Notes: generated from the sequence alone by a model not told the origin. Counted from the stretch's first letter, positions 27,870 to 36,352 are shown. The stretch: 64,000 nt of DNA from CAIXMG01 sp964628065 (GCA_964628065.1 CAZVLM010000001.1:14097-78096); one strand, 5' to 3'. Program-made: numbers and translations.

Positions 27870-29441
27870 TTAAGGCAAAACTGTTATCTGCTTAACAAGT
27901 GAATTGTTCGCTTCATTCGATTCATTTACTAAATTGTATCCCCCAGTTGTACCCATTGCATAGTCATCAACTCGAACTGTAAGTCCAAACGTGCCAGCTG
28001 TTCCGAGAATGTTCGGAGTCGTAGACTGGTACACATCTACATCAAACGTTTGACCCACCGGAAGCGTAACAGGATTCATCAATTGCTGCGCACCGTGACT
28101 TACTCCATTTTTAAGGAAACTTATCTGAGTTCCACGCGGAAGCGTTGCAGTCGCACTACCGATATTTTTAATCGTTGCATGCACCTTAAAGTTAGTGTTC
28201 GGGGTCGGTTCTTTTGTTGGATCAGTAATAATTCGTACGTGAGGAGATGAGGGAGTCCATGTAAAGTCTTCTACAATTAGGTCAGGTTTAGTAATACTTA
28301 ATGGAACTGAAGGGATTCGAACGGGAGTACACGGAGAAAATTTTTCAATTCGGTTATTAGCTGAATCTGAAACATATATATCTCCTTGGGGACTAACAGC
28401 AATACCTACAGGAGCTCTAAACTGACCATTACCATAACCACTACTTCCCAACTGAGCTATATAAGCTCCATTCTGATCAAATTTCTGGACGCGCTCTTGA
28501 TAATTATCCACCACATAAATATTTCCATAAGAATCAACATCGATACCTACTGGATCCATAAATTTTCCATTTCCAACATATCCCCTGCTACCGATCTGTG
28601 AAAGATATTGCCCTGTTGAGTTAAACTTTTTAACCCCATAACCAGTAAGGCTCGTGATATAAATGTTTCCCGCTGTATCAAGAAATACATCGTTGTCTAC
28701 ACCTGTTGGATTTGAAAATTGCCCGCTTGCAGAACTTCCCGTCCCAAACTGGCTTAAATATCCTCCATTCGACTTAAACTTTTGAACACGATTATTATAC
28801 CTATCAACAACATAAATATTTCCCGCTGTATCGATCGCAATACCTCCGGGGCCATTAAATTGTCCATTATTAGCGCCAAGCGTTCCCCATTGGGTAATAT
28901 AATTTCCCTGAGAATCAAATTTTTCAACTCTATTGTTACCAGTATCAACTACATAAACATTTCCTGTCATATCAATTGCAATGCCTCCTAAAGAGTCACC
29001 TAATGCGAAATTTGGAACCTGAAATTGTCCATTCGCTGATCCTTGCGTTCCCCACTGTAATATATATTGACCACTTGAATTAAACTTCTGAATACGATTG
29101 TTACGAGCATCATGAACATAAACATCCCCCGATGAATTAACGGCTATATATCCGGGGATAGCGAACTGGCTATTGCCTGAACCATAGACGCCCCACTGAG
29201 AAACATAATTATACCCGCTCGCCGGACATGATAACGGAGCAGTAACCACCGGCCCAGTTGGAATACCTGCCGGTGTCGGCGTGTTTTGAATAGAGGCAAT
29301 CTGATTATCCGACAATTTTGTAACTGCGACAGCCCGGTATAACGAAGCGGCATTACTCCCCTGGTAATTTTTAACTACTAAAAACGCTCCAGCCGTGACG
29401 ACTGCGATCGCAAAAACTGCGAGTGTTAGTTTCTTTTTCAT
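27870..29441 (-). CDS. Surface NHL-repeat beta-propeller protein, paralogue, 523 aa
   Basis: Same plan as its neighbour: identical-looking N-terminal anchor and linker through LSCPASGY, about six NHL blades (~85-375) and a CARDB-like domain with nearly the same residues as the neighbour. The blades differ strongly between the copies, whereas the ends are nearly identical also at DNA level. This points to tandem duplication with diversifying blades or homogenised ends. It is probably displayed on the cell surface. TAAGAT 6 nt before the ATG may be its own -10, though the 209-aa regulator ends only 9 nt upstream and may be cotranscribed. Confidence 0.88.
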   Translation of the reverse strand: MKKKLTLAVFAIAVVTAGAFLVVKNYQGSNAASLYRAVAVTKLSDNQIASIQNTPTPAGIPTGPVVTAPLSCPASGYNYVSQWGVYGSGNSQFAIPGYIAVNSSGDVYVHDARNNRIQKFNSSGQYILQWGTQGSANGQFQVPNFALGDSLGGIAIDMTGNVYVVDTGNNRVEKFDSQGNYITQWGTLGANNGQFNGPGGIAIDTAGNIYVVDRYNNRVQKFKSNGGYLSQFGTGSSASGQFSNPTGVDNDVFLDTAGNIYITSLTGYGVKKFNSTGQYLSQIGSRGYVGNGKFMDPVGIDVDSYGNIYVVDNYQERVQKFDQNGAYIAQLGSSGYGNGQFRAPVGIAVSPQGDIYVSDSANNRIEKFSPCTPVRIPSVPLSITKPDLIVEDFTWTPSSPHVRIITDPTKEPTPNTNFKVHATIKNIGSATATLPRGTQISFLKNGVSHGAQQLMNPVTLPVGQTFDVDVYQSTTPNILGTAGTFGLTVRVDDYAMGTTGGYNLVNESNEANNSLVKQITVLP

Positions 29442-29450
29442 ACACTTATC

Positions 29451-30080
29451 TTACTTCCTTAATTCAGGATGGTCAATCTTATTGATCAACTTCTCATGAG
29501 GATAATCAAGCATATCCCGAAGCAATTTGTCATACATGTTAAGTCGGTAAATGAATTCTTCTGTTTCGAAAACGGCGTATCGCAACTCCTTTCCGATTTC
29601 TGATTCAAGTTCCTTAATCTTTCGATCAATCGCTTTTCGTTCCAGTCGATCTCCGACAATCATAAGATCCATTGTTCGGTCGTTGTCATGCAAGAAAATT
29701 CCAGAAACTACGAAGAGTCCAATCTTGCCAATCTTATTAAATCGAGGAAGCAAATCAGGAATATGAGTTCCTGCAGCATCAACCAGAAGACTTCGAAGGG
29801 GTTCGCTGAGCGTAAACTCTTTTACAGCGACATATCCTGGATACTTCTTTCTCTTTGTGCTTTTTCCTTTAACTATTACTTTTGTGACAACCTTTGGCTT
29901 GATCATACCCACTTTTGCAAGCTCCAAAAGATCGCTTTTAATAAGTTTAGGCTGGACTCGTAATCGCTCCGCCAAGTCCTCAATAGATATTGCAATATCT
30001 TGATTCAATAAGAAAAACTTCATCAGTTTCACCCGAGTCATCGATCCAAACAATCTTCCTAAAATATCAAGCTGTTTCAT
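29451..30080 (-). CDS. wHTH protein with nucleotidyltransferase-like domain, 209 aa
   Basis: Residues 1-60 form a winged HTH (LGRLFGSMTRVKLMKFFLL, then IEDLAERLRVQPKLIKSDLL). A basic linker (KGKSTKRKKYPGY) leads to a domain with LFVVSGIFLHDNDRTMDLMIVGDRLERKAI that resembles an MNT-type nucleotidyltransferase fold, but the GS..D.D motif is degenerate. Such fusions are frequent in CPR genomes as putative regulators. It is immediately upstream (9 nt) of the NHL pair and could control them. TATAAT lies 8 nt before the ATG. Confidence 0.78.
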   Translation of the reverse strand: MKQLDILGRLFGSMTRVKLMKFFLLNQDIAISIEDLAERLRVQPKLIKSDLLELAKVGMIKPKVVTKVIVKGKSTKRKKYPGYVAVKEFTLSEPLRSLLVDAAGTHIPDLLPRFNKIGKIGLFVVSGIFLHDNDRTMDLMIVGDRLERKAIDRKIKELESEIGKELRYAVFETEEFIYRLNMYDKLLRDMLDYPHEKLINKIDHPELRK

Positions 30081-30088
30081 ATGCGGGC

Positions 30089-30094
30089 ATTATA
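30089..30094 (-). promoter_or_regulatory. -10 promoter of the wHTH gene, leaderless type
   Basis: TATAAT, 8 nt before the ATG at 30080. Confidence 0.55.
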
Positions 30095-30112
30095 CAGGAA
30101 TTTATAGAAAGC

Positions 30113-30138
30113 AAAAAAGCTCCCAAGGGAGCTTTTTT
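30113..30138. terminator. Terminator of the first NYN gene
   Basis: aaaaaagctccc-aa-gggagctttttt, perfect stem, A and T flanks. Confidence 0.88.
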
Positions 30139-30164
30139 GTGGTGAAATGTGAATTATTTCAATT

Positions 30165-30791
30165 CTACCTTTCCTTATAAGGATTAGTAATGATTCCAAT
30201 ATTATCTATTAATTCATCGGAAAACTGACTTAATTTTATAACACCTTTTCTCAATTCCCTCTTTGAGGTTGCAACCTTGCCCAATTCGTAAGATTTCCCC
30301 TTAACTGGAGTAACCACAATAACTTCTTTCTGCAATTTTACAGTAACAATTCGAACCGCTTCAACCAGATCAGAGTCGGCAGATAACACGATAGCAACAT
30401 CATAACAATCTTCATGCGCATCATGCACAATATGAACCGCAAGGCTTACATCTGTTCCCTTCTCTTCGGTTTTAATAACGGGAACCTGCTCATGGGTTTG
30501 TGCATGAGTCATTTGAATGATGTGCGACGAGAAATATCCTTCAATGATCTCAAGATTTTCAATAGTTTTAAGCGCTCGCCAATATATCTGCTGATTAATA
30601 GGTCGATCTTCCTTTCCAGTGTCGTGGATTCGAATTTTTATCTGAGCCGTAAAAAACTTAATCATGACAATTTCATATTCCGGAAACATCAAAGCCGTCA
30701 GCTTGCTGTAATCAAGCCATTTGTAAGGAGTTCCCTTGAGTCTTCCGTAGAAAATATTAAAGCTGTCGATGTATATGAACGCTCTTTTCAT
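30165..30791 (-). CDS. NYN-domain (LabA/DUF88-like) putative ribonuclease
   Basis: 208 residues from ATG 30791. AFIYIDSFNIFYG (~4-16) holds the first conserved Asp/Asn of the PIN-like NYN fold; KGTDVSLAVHIVHDA (~118-132) and VAIVLSADSDLVEAVRIV (~141-158) hold the other acidic residues. NYN proteins are metal-dependent RNases. A paralogue with the same motifs lies at 61718-62341. Both are preceded by a very similar short promoter-hairpin-terminator unit, suggesting common regulation. Own promoter TTGATA, 17 bp, TGTTAT with an 11-nt gap is possible. The longer frame start at 30815 is not supported. Confidence 0.87.
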   Translation of the reverse strand: MKRAFIYIDSFNIFYGRLKGTPYKWLDYSKLTALMFPEYEIVMIKFFTAQIKIRIHDTGKEDRPINQQIYWRALKTIENLEIIEGYFSSHIIQMTHAQTHEQVPVIKTEEKGTDVSLAVHIVHDAHEDCYDVAIVLSADSDLVEAVRIVTVKLQKEVIVVTPVKGKSYELGKVATSKRELRKGVIKLSQFSDELIDNIGIITNPYKER

Positions 30792-30847
30792 GCAAAAAAA
30801 CGATAACACATCCAAATAAAGTTTTTATCAATTTAAAAGTTTTATTC

Positions 30848-30905
30848 AGCAGAAAAGCCCCCGAGAGAGCTTTTCGCGTCCCACCACCGAAGCAATGGGA
30901 GGGTT
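30848..30905 (-). ncRNA. Candidate ~58-nt structured RNA or attenuator upstream of NYN gene 1
   Basis: Starts ~7 nt after a consensus promoter and contains cccattgc-TTCG-gtggtggg (8-bp stem with G-U pairs, cUUCGg tetraloop), then cgcgaaa, then a terminator stem aaaagctctc/gggggctttt. The same order occurs before the other NYN gene. Confidence 0.5.
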
Positions 30906-30911
30906 AAGATA

Positions 30912-30940
30912 AGTATAATTTATCTTGTTTTGGATGTCAA
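30912..30940 (-). promoter_or_regulatory. Promoter of the candidate short RNA 1
   Basis: TTGACA (30940-30935), 17-bp spacer, TATACT (30917-30912), starting directly after the rplL stop codon. An inverted repeat aagataa/ttatctt covers the -10. Confidence 0.75.
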
Positions 30941-30941
30941 A

Positions 30942-31334
30942 TTATTTCAATTCTACCTTTCCTCCTGCGTCTTCGATCTGCTTCTTAAGAGCTTCAGCAT
31001 CTTCCTTCTTCATTCCCTCTTTCAAGGTTGCTGGAAGGTTGTCTACCAAGTCCTTAGCTTCTTTCAATCCAAGCCCGAGAGCCTCCTTCGCAACTTTCAT
31101 CATTGCAATTTTAGCACCTCCGTCAGAGACCAATACTACGGTGTAGTCAGTCTTTTCTTCAGCTGCCGCTGCTGCAGGACCTGCAACCGCTACTGCTGCT
31201 GCAGAAACGCCGAACTTCACTTCAAATAATTTTACCAACTCGTTCAAGTCAAGAACTGACATTTCTTCGATTGCCTTAACAATTGAAGCGAACTTTGCTG
31301 GAACTTCAACATTAACTTTGTTTTCTTCAGACAT
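30942..31334 (-). CDS. rplL: Ribosomal protein bL12 (L7/L12)
   Basis: 130 residues from ATG 31334 (MSEENKVNVEVP). The N-terminal dimerisation helix pair with ELVKLFEVKFGVS is followed by the Ala-rich hinge (AAVAVAGPAAAAAEE) and the globular factor-binding domain with KIAMMKVAKEALGLGLKEAK and AGGKVELK at the end. L7/L12 forms the ribosomal stalk that recruits translation GTPases. It follows rplJ after ~65 nt that hold a GC-rich hairpin, which may raise L12 relative to L10. The longer frame reaching 31376 is an extension without a proper start. Confidence 0.97.
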   Translation of the reverse strand: MSEENKVNVEVPAKFASIVKAIEEMSVLDLNELVKLFEVKFGVSAAAVAVAGPAAAAAEEKTDYTVVLVSDGGAKIAMMKVAKEALGLGLKEAKDLVDNLPATLKEGMKKEDAEALKKQIEDAGGKVELK

Positions 31335-31348
31335 AAATATGATTTCCC

Positions 31349-31374
31349 GTGTTCGCCGCGGACGCGGCGAACAC
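31349..31374 (-). promoter_or_regulatory. GC-rich hairpin between rplJ and rplL
   Basis: gtgttcgccgc-ggac-gcggcgaacac, perfect 11-bp stem without a T-run: more likely an RNA processing or stability element than a terminator. Confidence 0.6.
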
Positions 31375-31399
31375 AAAGAATAGATTACTTTTTAATAAA

Positions 31400-31891
31400 T
31401 TATGCAGACTTCTTTTCTGCGATCGCATTAAGCGCCAATACCAATCCCTGGATAGGGCTGTTGATGACGTTAACGAACATTCCTCGAAGAACTGGAGTAG
31501 CAGGAATCATAGCGATTGCCATGATTTCAGACTTGTCCATGAATCGTCCTTCGAATACTCCACCTACCATCGATAGCTTGTCAGCGAATTTCTTTGTAAA
31601 TGCGTACACTTCTCGTGCAGGAGCTGTAAGATCAGATGAATACGCAACTGCGATTTCACCATCAAGTACTGGCATGTCACCGGTAATACCAGCTGATACC
31701 AATGCTCGCTTAAGGAGTGTCTTCTTTACAACTTTTAGGCTTGCACCTGCTTCTGCCAACGCGTTTCGCAACATCGTTGTATCAGCAACTGACAATCCTT
31801 TCGCATGGACAAACACAATCGATCCTGAATCTTTGGTAATTTTTTCAAATCCACCGAGAAGTTCAGCTTTCTTTTGTTTCGTAAGAGCCAT
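31400..31891 (-). CDS. rplJ: Ribosomal protein uL10
   Basis: 163 residues. N-terminal MALTKQKKAELLGGFEKI, the rRNA-binding domain with LRNALAEAGASLKVVKKTLLKRAL and a C-terminal helix LALNAIAEKKSA that binds L12 dimers. L10 anchors the stalk to 23S rRNA. It lies in the usual rplJ-rplL order; rplK-rplA are not adjacent. A leader RNA with the L10-leader signature precedes it, so feedback control by L10(L12) is likely. Confidence 0.96.
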   Translation of the reverse strand: MALTKQKKAELLGGFEKITKDSGSIVFVHAKGLSVADTTMLRNALAEAGASLKVVKKTLLKRALVSAGITGDMPVLDGEIAVAYSSDLTAPAREVYAFTKKFADKLSMVGGVFEGRFMDKSEIMAIAMIPATPVLRGMFVNVINSPIQGLVLALNAIAEKKSA

Positions 31892-31929
31892 AACAAAAAT
31901 TGACTAGTCTTATAAAATTTTGCACACAA

Positions 31930-32009
31930 ATGAGATTTACCTCGGTAGCTAATTAAGTTCGCCCTTCGACAAGCTCAGGGTAAACAGCTACTGTCTTTGA
32001 TGTACAACG
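31930..32009 (-). promoter_or_regulatory. Ribosomal protein L10 leader
   Basis: The leader contains cttaatta-gctaccgaggt, the conserved 3' part of L10 leaders, closed by gtagct/agctac (31986-31991 with 31945-31950). A 19-nt hairpin cccttcgacaagctcaggg (31962-31980), a sequence widespread in bacterial intergenic repeats, forms the inner arm. Confidence 0.65.
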
Positions 32010-32015
32010 GGTTCT

Positions 32016-32043
32016 ATATTACTCATATTTATGAATAAGTCAA
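32016..32043 (-). promoter_or_regulatory. Promoter of rplJ-rplL
   Basis: TTGACT (32043-32038), 16-bp spacer, TAATAT (32021-32016). Confidence 0.65.
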
Positions 32044-32045
32044 GA

Positions 32046-32071
32046 AAACACCCCCGACTAATCGGGGGTGT
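32046..32071 (-). terminator. Terminator of the Bacteroidota-like gene pair
   Basis: acacccccga-ctaa-tcgggggtgt perfect stem immediately after the stop codon at 32074; T-rich on the minus strand. Confidence 0.8.
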
Positions 32072-32073
32072 TG

Positions 32074-32670
32074 TTACTGAATTTTAAGGGCTGAAATACG
32101 GGCACGCCTGATGTAGGAAGTCGTGCCGGTGGGCCATGAGCCCCACATCAGCGAATACGTTGTCGTAGTGGTCGGACTAATTTGTTGCATATCACTCCAT
32201 GATCCATAGGTGCCAGTATTTGAATACGCGATACTGTAGGCTATTTCTATTGCTCCCTCATTAAGTTGGACCCTCGCACCTGCATCAATAGAACTATTGA
32301 ATACATCGCAGTTTGAAAAAAGCAGATAGGTACCTGGTGGAAGCGTAAGCGACACACGAGTCTGCATGACGCTTGTAGACGTACTCATTTGAGCATTACT
32401 TGAAATGTAATAAGTAATCGGATTAGAACTTATTCCTTGAAATACTCTTTTAAGCGTGTCTACATCTACCGCACAAAGCATTCCTGCGGAATCTACCACT
32501 GCAACCCTCTTAACGCTTGCCAATTTTTTTACAGAATCCACTTTAAAGGTTCCTGCAACATGAAGTGTAGCCTGAGGATTGTTCGTTCCGATCCCCACCC
32601 CGCCTCTTTGTGAAAATCCGTTCATACTTATTAATAGTAATAAGCAACATGAGATTACGTTCTGTTTCAT
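32074..32670 (-). CDS. Secreted surface protein of Bacteroidota type, 198 aa
   Basis: Signal peptide (NVISCCLLLLISMNGFSQ, cut before RGG). GVGIGTNNPQATLHVAGTF is the head motif common in Bacteroidota exoproteins and phage-tail-like proteins. The C-terminal ~95 residues (TRVSLTLPPGTYLLF onward to SYIRRARI) form a beta domain shared with the next gene. No sorting domain of type IX secretion is visible. It is the second gene of a two-gene operon with the collagen-like protein. It resembles nothing else in this window, and the family's home in Bacteroidota suggests horizontal transfer, perhaps from a host. Confidence 0.75.
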   Translation of the reverse strand: MKQNVISCCLLLLISMNGFSQRGGVGIGTNNPQATLHVAGTFKVDSVKKLASVKRVAVVDSAGMLCAVDVDTLKRVFQGISSNPITYYISSNAQMSTSTSVMQTRVSLTLPPGTYLLFSNCDVFNSSIDAGARVQLNEGAIEIAYSIAYSNTGTYGSWSDMQQISPTTTTTYSLMWGSWPTGTTSYIRRARISALKIQ

Positions 32671-32693
32671 TCTTACATTATTTAAGTAAAAAA

Positions 32694-33662
32694 TTATTGA
32701 GTCTTAACAGCCACAAGTCGCGCTCTCCGAATATATGAAGTTCCATTTGGCCACGAACCCCAAAGTAAGTCATAAGTACTTACGGTAGTAACTTGAACTT
32801 TTTTTAATGCATACCACGAACCAAACGTGCTGGTATTTGAATACACTATTCCATAAGCAATCTCAGAAGTATCCCTCATGATTTGTGCGCGCACTCCTGC
32901 GTCAACCGTTGGATTGTATGCTTCCAAATAACCTTGGAGTAAGTAATTGCCTGGTGGAAGAGTTAACGATACGCGCACTTGAAGAGTTTGCGTAGTAATA
33001 CTAGAGATTGGCTCCATTTCCGCGTAATAAACTTGAGGAATAGCATCAGCCCCTGTCGGACCAGTAACGCCAATTGCGCCACTCAATCCAGTATTGCCTG
33101 GCAATCCTTGAGGGCCGGTTGGGCCTTGGATTCCTGCAATACCGGTCGGTCCTGTCGGACCGACCGAGCCAGCTAATCCGTCCGTTCCGGACGGACCCGT
33201 TGCGCCAGTAATACCAGTTGCACCAGTTGGGCCTTGGGCACCCATTGGACCGATTGCACCCGTAGGTCCCACCATGCCATTACCTGAAAAAAGTGCATAC
33301 GGAACACTCAGAAGTTCTGTGGTTCCCATATCCATAAAATTCCCTCCCCCATTTTGATCAAGAAATACCTGTAAATATTTAAATCCTGATCCCCAATCAA
33401 CCGTTGCAAGATTGCCACTACTACCAATTTGGGTCGTCACCAATCCGAACTGGTTAGTGATACTAGAAACAATTTCACTGTAGACAATCGTTCCTGTTGA
33501 TGATGCTTCATGAATAACAAATTTCAGTGTGATCACGCGATTTGCAATAATAACACCTTGTGCATCCCGCACTACTGCTTGATAATTCATTTTTTGAGGA
33601 ATCTGAGATTTTAGAAGAATATGCAACATTCCCAATAAGGCGACAAATGTAATTTTTTTCAT
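32694..33662 (-). CDS. Secreted collagen-like repeat protein of Bacteroidota type, 322 aa
   Basis: Signal peptide (~1-19), then a domain typical of Bacteroidota: QIPQKMNYQAVVRDAQG, VITLKFVIHEASSTGTIVYS, TTELLSVPYALFSGNG (~19-128). It continues with about 22 Gly-X-Y triplets rich in GPTG/GATG (~129-203), i.e. a collagen-like trimer stalk. The same C-terminal beta domain as the next gene ends it (VRVSLTLPPGNYLL to SYIRRARLVAVKTQ). Probably a trimeric surface fibre for attachment. The 23-bp gap to the next gene implies one transcript. I see no Shine-Dalgarno or clear promoter in the 133 bp upstream (33663-33795). Confidence 0.8.
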   Translation of the reverse strand: MKKITFVALLGMLHILLKSQIPQKMNYQAVVRDAQGVIIANRVITLKFVIHEASSTGTIVYSEIVSSITNQFGLVTTQIGSSGNLATVDWGSGFKYLQVFLDQNGGGNFMDMGTTELLSVPYALFSGNGMVGPTGAIGPMGAQGPTGATGITGATGPSGTDGLAGSVGPTGPTGIAGIQGPTGPQGLPGNTGLSGAIGVTGPTGADAIPQVYYAEMEPISSITTQTLQVRVSLTLPPGNYLLQGYLEAYNPTVDAGVRAQIMRDTSEIAYGIVYSNTSTFGSWYALKKVQVTTVSTYDLLWGSWPNGTSYIRRARLVAVKTQ

Positions 33663-33783
33663 ATTTTAGTTTTTTTAAATGAACAATTTCTCGACCAGTA
33701 AACCAAACACCCTCTCAAGAAATTACTAAGAAAAAGTAAAGCCTAGATAAAACCAATCCGCTGGAAAAAGTGTCAAAAATCCG

Positions 33784-33789
33784 TATACT
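33784..33789 (+). promoter_or_regulatory. -10 promoter of the glycan cluster, leaderless type
   Basis: TATACT, 6 nt before the ATG at 33796. Confidence 0.6.
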
Positions 33790-33795
33790 GGAACT

Positions 33796-35091
33796 ATGAA
33801 AAACTACCGAAAACAAGCCCTCTTTTTGGGAGACGTTCTCTCATTTATTGCAGGATTCTTCCTGTTTGCCCTCATTGTTTACGGAACTGCTCGTTTTACA
33901 GAAGGCGTTTCTCTCCATGCCCTTCCATTGGCAATCCTTGCCATTATATGGATTGCGGTTTTCTTCATCTTTAACTTTTACGATATTCAGAAATCGAAAC
34001 CAAACTTAATTTTCTTGAGAAATTTTTTCATTGCCGCACTCATCATGCTTGGTATTGGATTTATTTTCTTTTATATCAACCCTGTCACAAAGATCAGTCC
34101 TAAAACAAACCTTCTGATTTTCGAAGGTGTCTCACTCGCTCTTATTCTAGGATGGCGCCGATTATTCTATTCTGCAACATCAAATATTTTTAGAAGCCGT
34201 TTTGCGATTGTGTGCTCCGATGAACGACATCAGACATTGGTCGATGAAGTTTCAAAAAACCCTCACTTGGGATTCATATGCGTCGGTACCTACTTAACCC
34301 TAGCTGATTTTCATGCGAGTAATGTTGCTGTCGACCTGCTTATTATTCATAAGACAGCTATGGAGGAAACAGAACTTTTGGAAAAAACACTGGCGAGCAA
34401 CATTGATGTAATCGACCTTGCGGAAGCTTATGAAAACATTCTATATAAAATTCCCGTGAACTTTATTAACAGTAATTGGGTTATTCACTCTATTAAAAAA
34501 CAAGGAGATTTTTTCTACTATGCCATTTCACGAGTCATTTCAATCGTGTTTGCGATTGCTGTATTAATAGTCACTTCTCCTATTTGTCTCGCTATCGTGA
34601 TTGCTATGAAAATCGAAGACGGTGGACCTATTATTTTCAAAAATGACCGCGTGGGACTTAACGGAAAAGTATTTTATCTGTATAAGTTCAGATCCATGAT
34701 TGTGAACGCTGAAAAAAATGGCGCTGAATGGGCAAAGGTAAACGATTCTCGAATTACAAAAGTTGGAGCGATTACCCGAAAACTCCATGTTGATGAAATC
34801 CCTCAAATGATTAATTTACTTAAAGGAGATTTAACACTGGTAGGACCACGACCTGAACGTCCAGACTTTGTGGCCGATCTCGAAAAGCAGATCCCCTATT
34901 ACTTCATGCGACATACGATCAAACCTGGCTTTACCGGATGGGCACAAATTAAATTCCGATATGCTCGAACCATCATGGACTCTCAGGAAAAATTTGAGTA
35001 CGATTTGTATTACATTAAAAATAGAAACTTTTTCTTGGATGTTGGTATTATTTTGAAGACCGCCCAGATCGTGTTCACCCACCTTGAATAA
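33796..35091 (+). CDS. Polyprenyl-phosphate sugar-1-phosphate transferase (WbaP/WcaJ-like)
   Basis: 431 residues. Four N-terminal membrane helices (~10-125), a CoA-binding-like middle region, one further helix (~245-270) and the catalytic bacterial sugar-transferase domain: KFRSMIVNAE, KLHVDEIPQMINLLKGDLTL and VGPRPERPDF. This enzyme moves a sugar-1-phosphate from a nucleotide sugar to undecaprenyl phosphate and so starts surface-glycan assembly. It opens the cluster with the flippase directly behind, on the same transcript. Confidence 0.93.
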   Translation: MKNYRKQALFLGDVLSFIAGFFLFALIVYGTARFTEGVSLHALPLAILAIIWIAVFFIFNFYDIQKSKPNLIFLRNFFIAALIMLGIGFIFFYINPVTKISPKTNLLIFEGVSLALILGWRRLFYSATSNIFRSRFAIVCSDERHQTLVDEVSKNPHLGFICVGTYLTLADFHASNVAVDLLIIHKTAMEETELLEKTLASNIDVIDLAEAYENILYKIPVNFINSNWVIHSIKKQGDFFYYAISRVISIVFAIAVLIVTSPICLAIVIAMKIEDGGPIIFKNDRVGLNGKVFYLYKFRSMIVNAEKNGAEWAKVNDSRITKVGAITRKLHVDEIPQMINLLKGDLTLVGPRPERPDFVADLEKQIPYYFMRHTIKPGFTGWAQIKFRYARTIMDSQEKFEYDLYYIKNRNFFLDVGIILKTAQIVFTHLE

Positions 35092-35092
35092 T

Positions 35093-36352
35093 ATGATTGC
35101 GTACCTGAAGAAAAGATTTCTAGAACGAAGCGCAACTGAACATACGGTAATAAAAAATACCGGCTGGCTTTTTGTTGGTGAAGTTGGAAGTCGTATTGCA
35201 CGAGGCGCGCTTGCAATCATTGCGGCACGAATGCTGGGTGTGTCAGGACTAGGAGCATGGTCATACGCTGTTGCTCTTTCTGGGTTCTTTACCTTCTTTG
35301 AAGATGCTGGCATCGGCATGTTCGTAACACGTGAGTTTGCAAAAGGAAGCGATTCGAAAGAGTCTATTTTCAGTACTGCGATTGTTCTAAAATTAGGACT
35401 ACTTGCCCTTGCAATTGCTCTATTCCTCGGTATTGGACCACTCATCAGTGATATTCCTGAGGCCACAGCAATTCTTCCTATTGTTGCATTGGTATTTGTT
35501 TTCGATTCGCTACGAGGATTCTTTTTCTCTATTAGTAGAGCCGAGCAGAAAATGGACACTGAGTCGAAAGTTCAAATTGTAACGAGCTTGCTGGTAGTGG
35601 GACTCGGCGTACTGTTCATGCTCATTTCTCCCACCCCGCTGTCTCTCGCGCTTGGGTATGCGGCAGGTGGTGGCATTGGCTGTCTGCTTATTTTCCTATC
35701 AGTCAAAAAATACATTCCTAACTTGGTTACTTTTTTTTCAAAACAATTGTTTGTACATATTTTTAAATCGGCATGGCCTTTTACCATTCTTGCGATTTCA
35801 AACATTGTTATCTTTAGTACGGACACCATCCTCCTTGGACATTTTGCGAGCGTGCATGAAGTGGGTCTGTATGGTGCCGCGAGTCGACTGGTTCAAATTT
35901 TTTATATCCTTCCTGCACTCTTTGCAACAGTTACGTTTCCAGTATTCGTTAAAAAATCTGTCGGTGAAACCGGGATTTGGTTTGCACTTAGAAAGTCGCT
36001 CCTCCTTATGACGGCGGTCATGATTCCATTGGTTCTGGTAATGATGTTTGGATCGCATCTTATTATTAAAATTTTGTTCGGCGCTGAATATGCTCCTGCG
36101 GGAATATTATTAGCGGTCCTCTCCCTTTCCTATATTCCTGTATTCATCGGAACCTTATTGAACAATGTGGTATTTGCGGAGAATAAGCAAAAACAATTTG
36201 TGGTCGCGAATATTATTGGAATGGTTATTAACTTAATTCTTAACTTGATCCTTATTCCTAAGTATCACGCTCTTGGGGCATGTGTATCAACAGTTACCGC
36301 CCTTTCGGTAATTACGGCTATTACGGCAATTAAGATGAGATTTTCTAAGTAA
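35093..36352 (+). CDS. Wzx-like lipid-linked oligosaccharide flippase
   Basis: 419 residues, 12-14 membrane helices. GWLFVGEVGSRIARGALAII and ARMLGVSGLGAWSYAVA are typical of the MATE-like polysaccharide exporter family. It should flip undecaprenyl-linked glycan units to the outer face. ATG 35093 lies 1 nt after the stop of the sugar transferase, so translation is likely coupled; the TTG at 35084 would overlap the previous gene. No dedicated Wzy polymerase with a clear identity lies beside it, but two O-antigen-ligase-like genes occur further on. Confidence 0.92.
   Translation: MIAYLKKRFLERSATEHTVIKNTGWLFVGEVGSRIARGALAIIAARMLGVSGLGAWSYAVALSGFFTFFEDAGIGMFVTREFAKGSDSKESIFSTAIVLKLGLLALAIALFLGIGPLISDIPEATAILPIVALVFVFDSLRGFFFSISRAEQKMDTESKVQIVTSLLVVGLGVLFMLISPTPLSLALGYAAGGGIGCLLIFLSVKKYIPNLVTFFSKQLFVHIFKSAWPFTILAISNIVIFSTDTILLGHFASVHEVGLYGAASRLVQIFYILPALFATVTFPVFVKKSVGETGIWFALRKSLLLMTAVMIPLVLVMMFGSHLIIKILFGAEYAPAGILLAVLSLSYIPVFIGTLLNNVVFAENKQKQFVVANIIGMVINLILNLILIPKYHALGACVSTVTALSVITAITAIKMRFSK

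Noticed and set aside
33120..33280. Regular short repeats suggesting a CRISPR-like or minisatellite array
   Set aside because: They encode the Gly-x-y collagen-like triplets of the protein at 32694-33662; periodicity is 9 bp multiples in frame.
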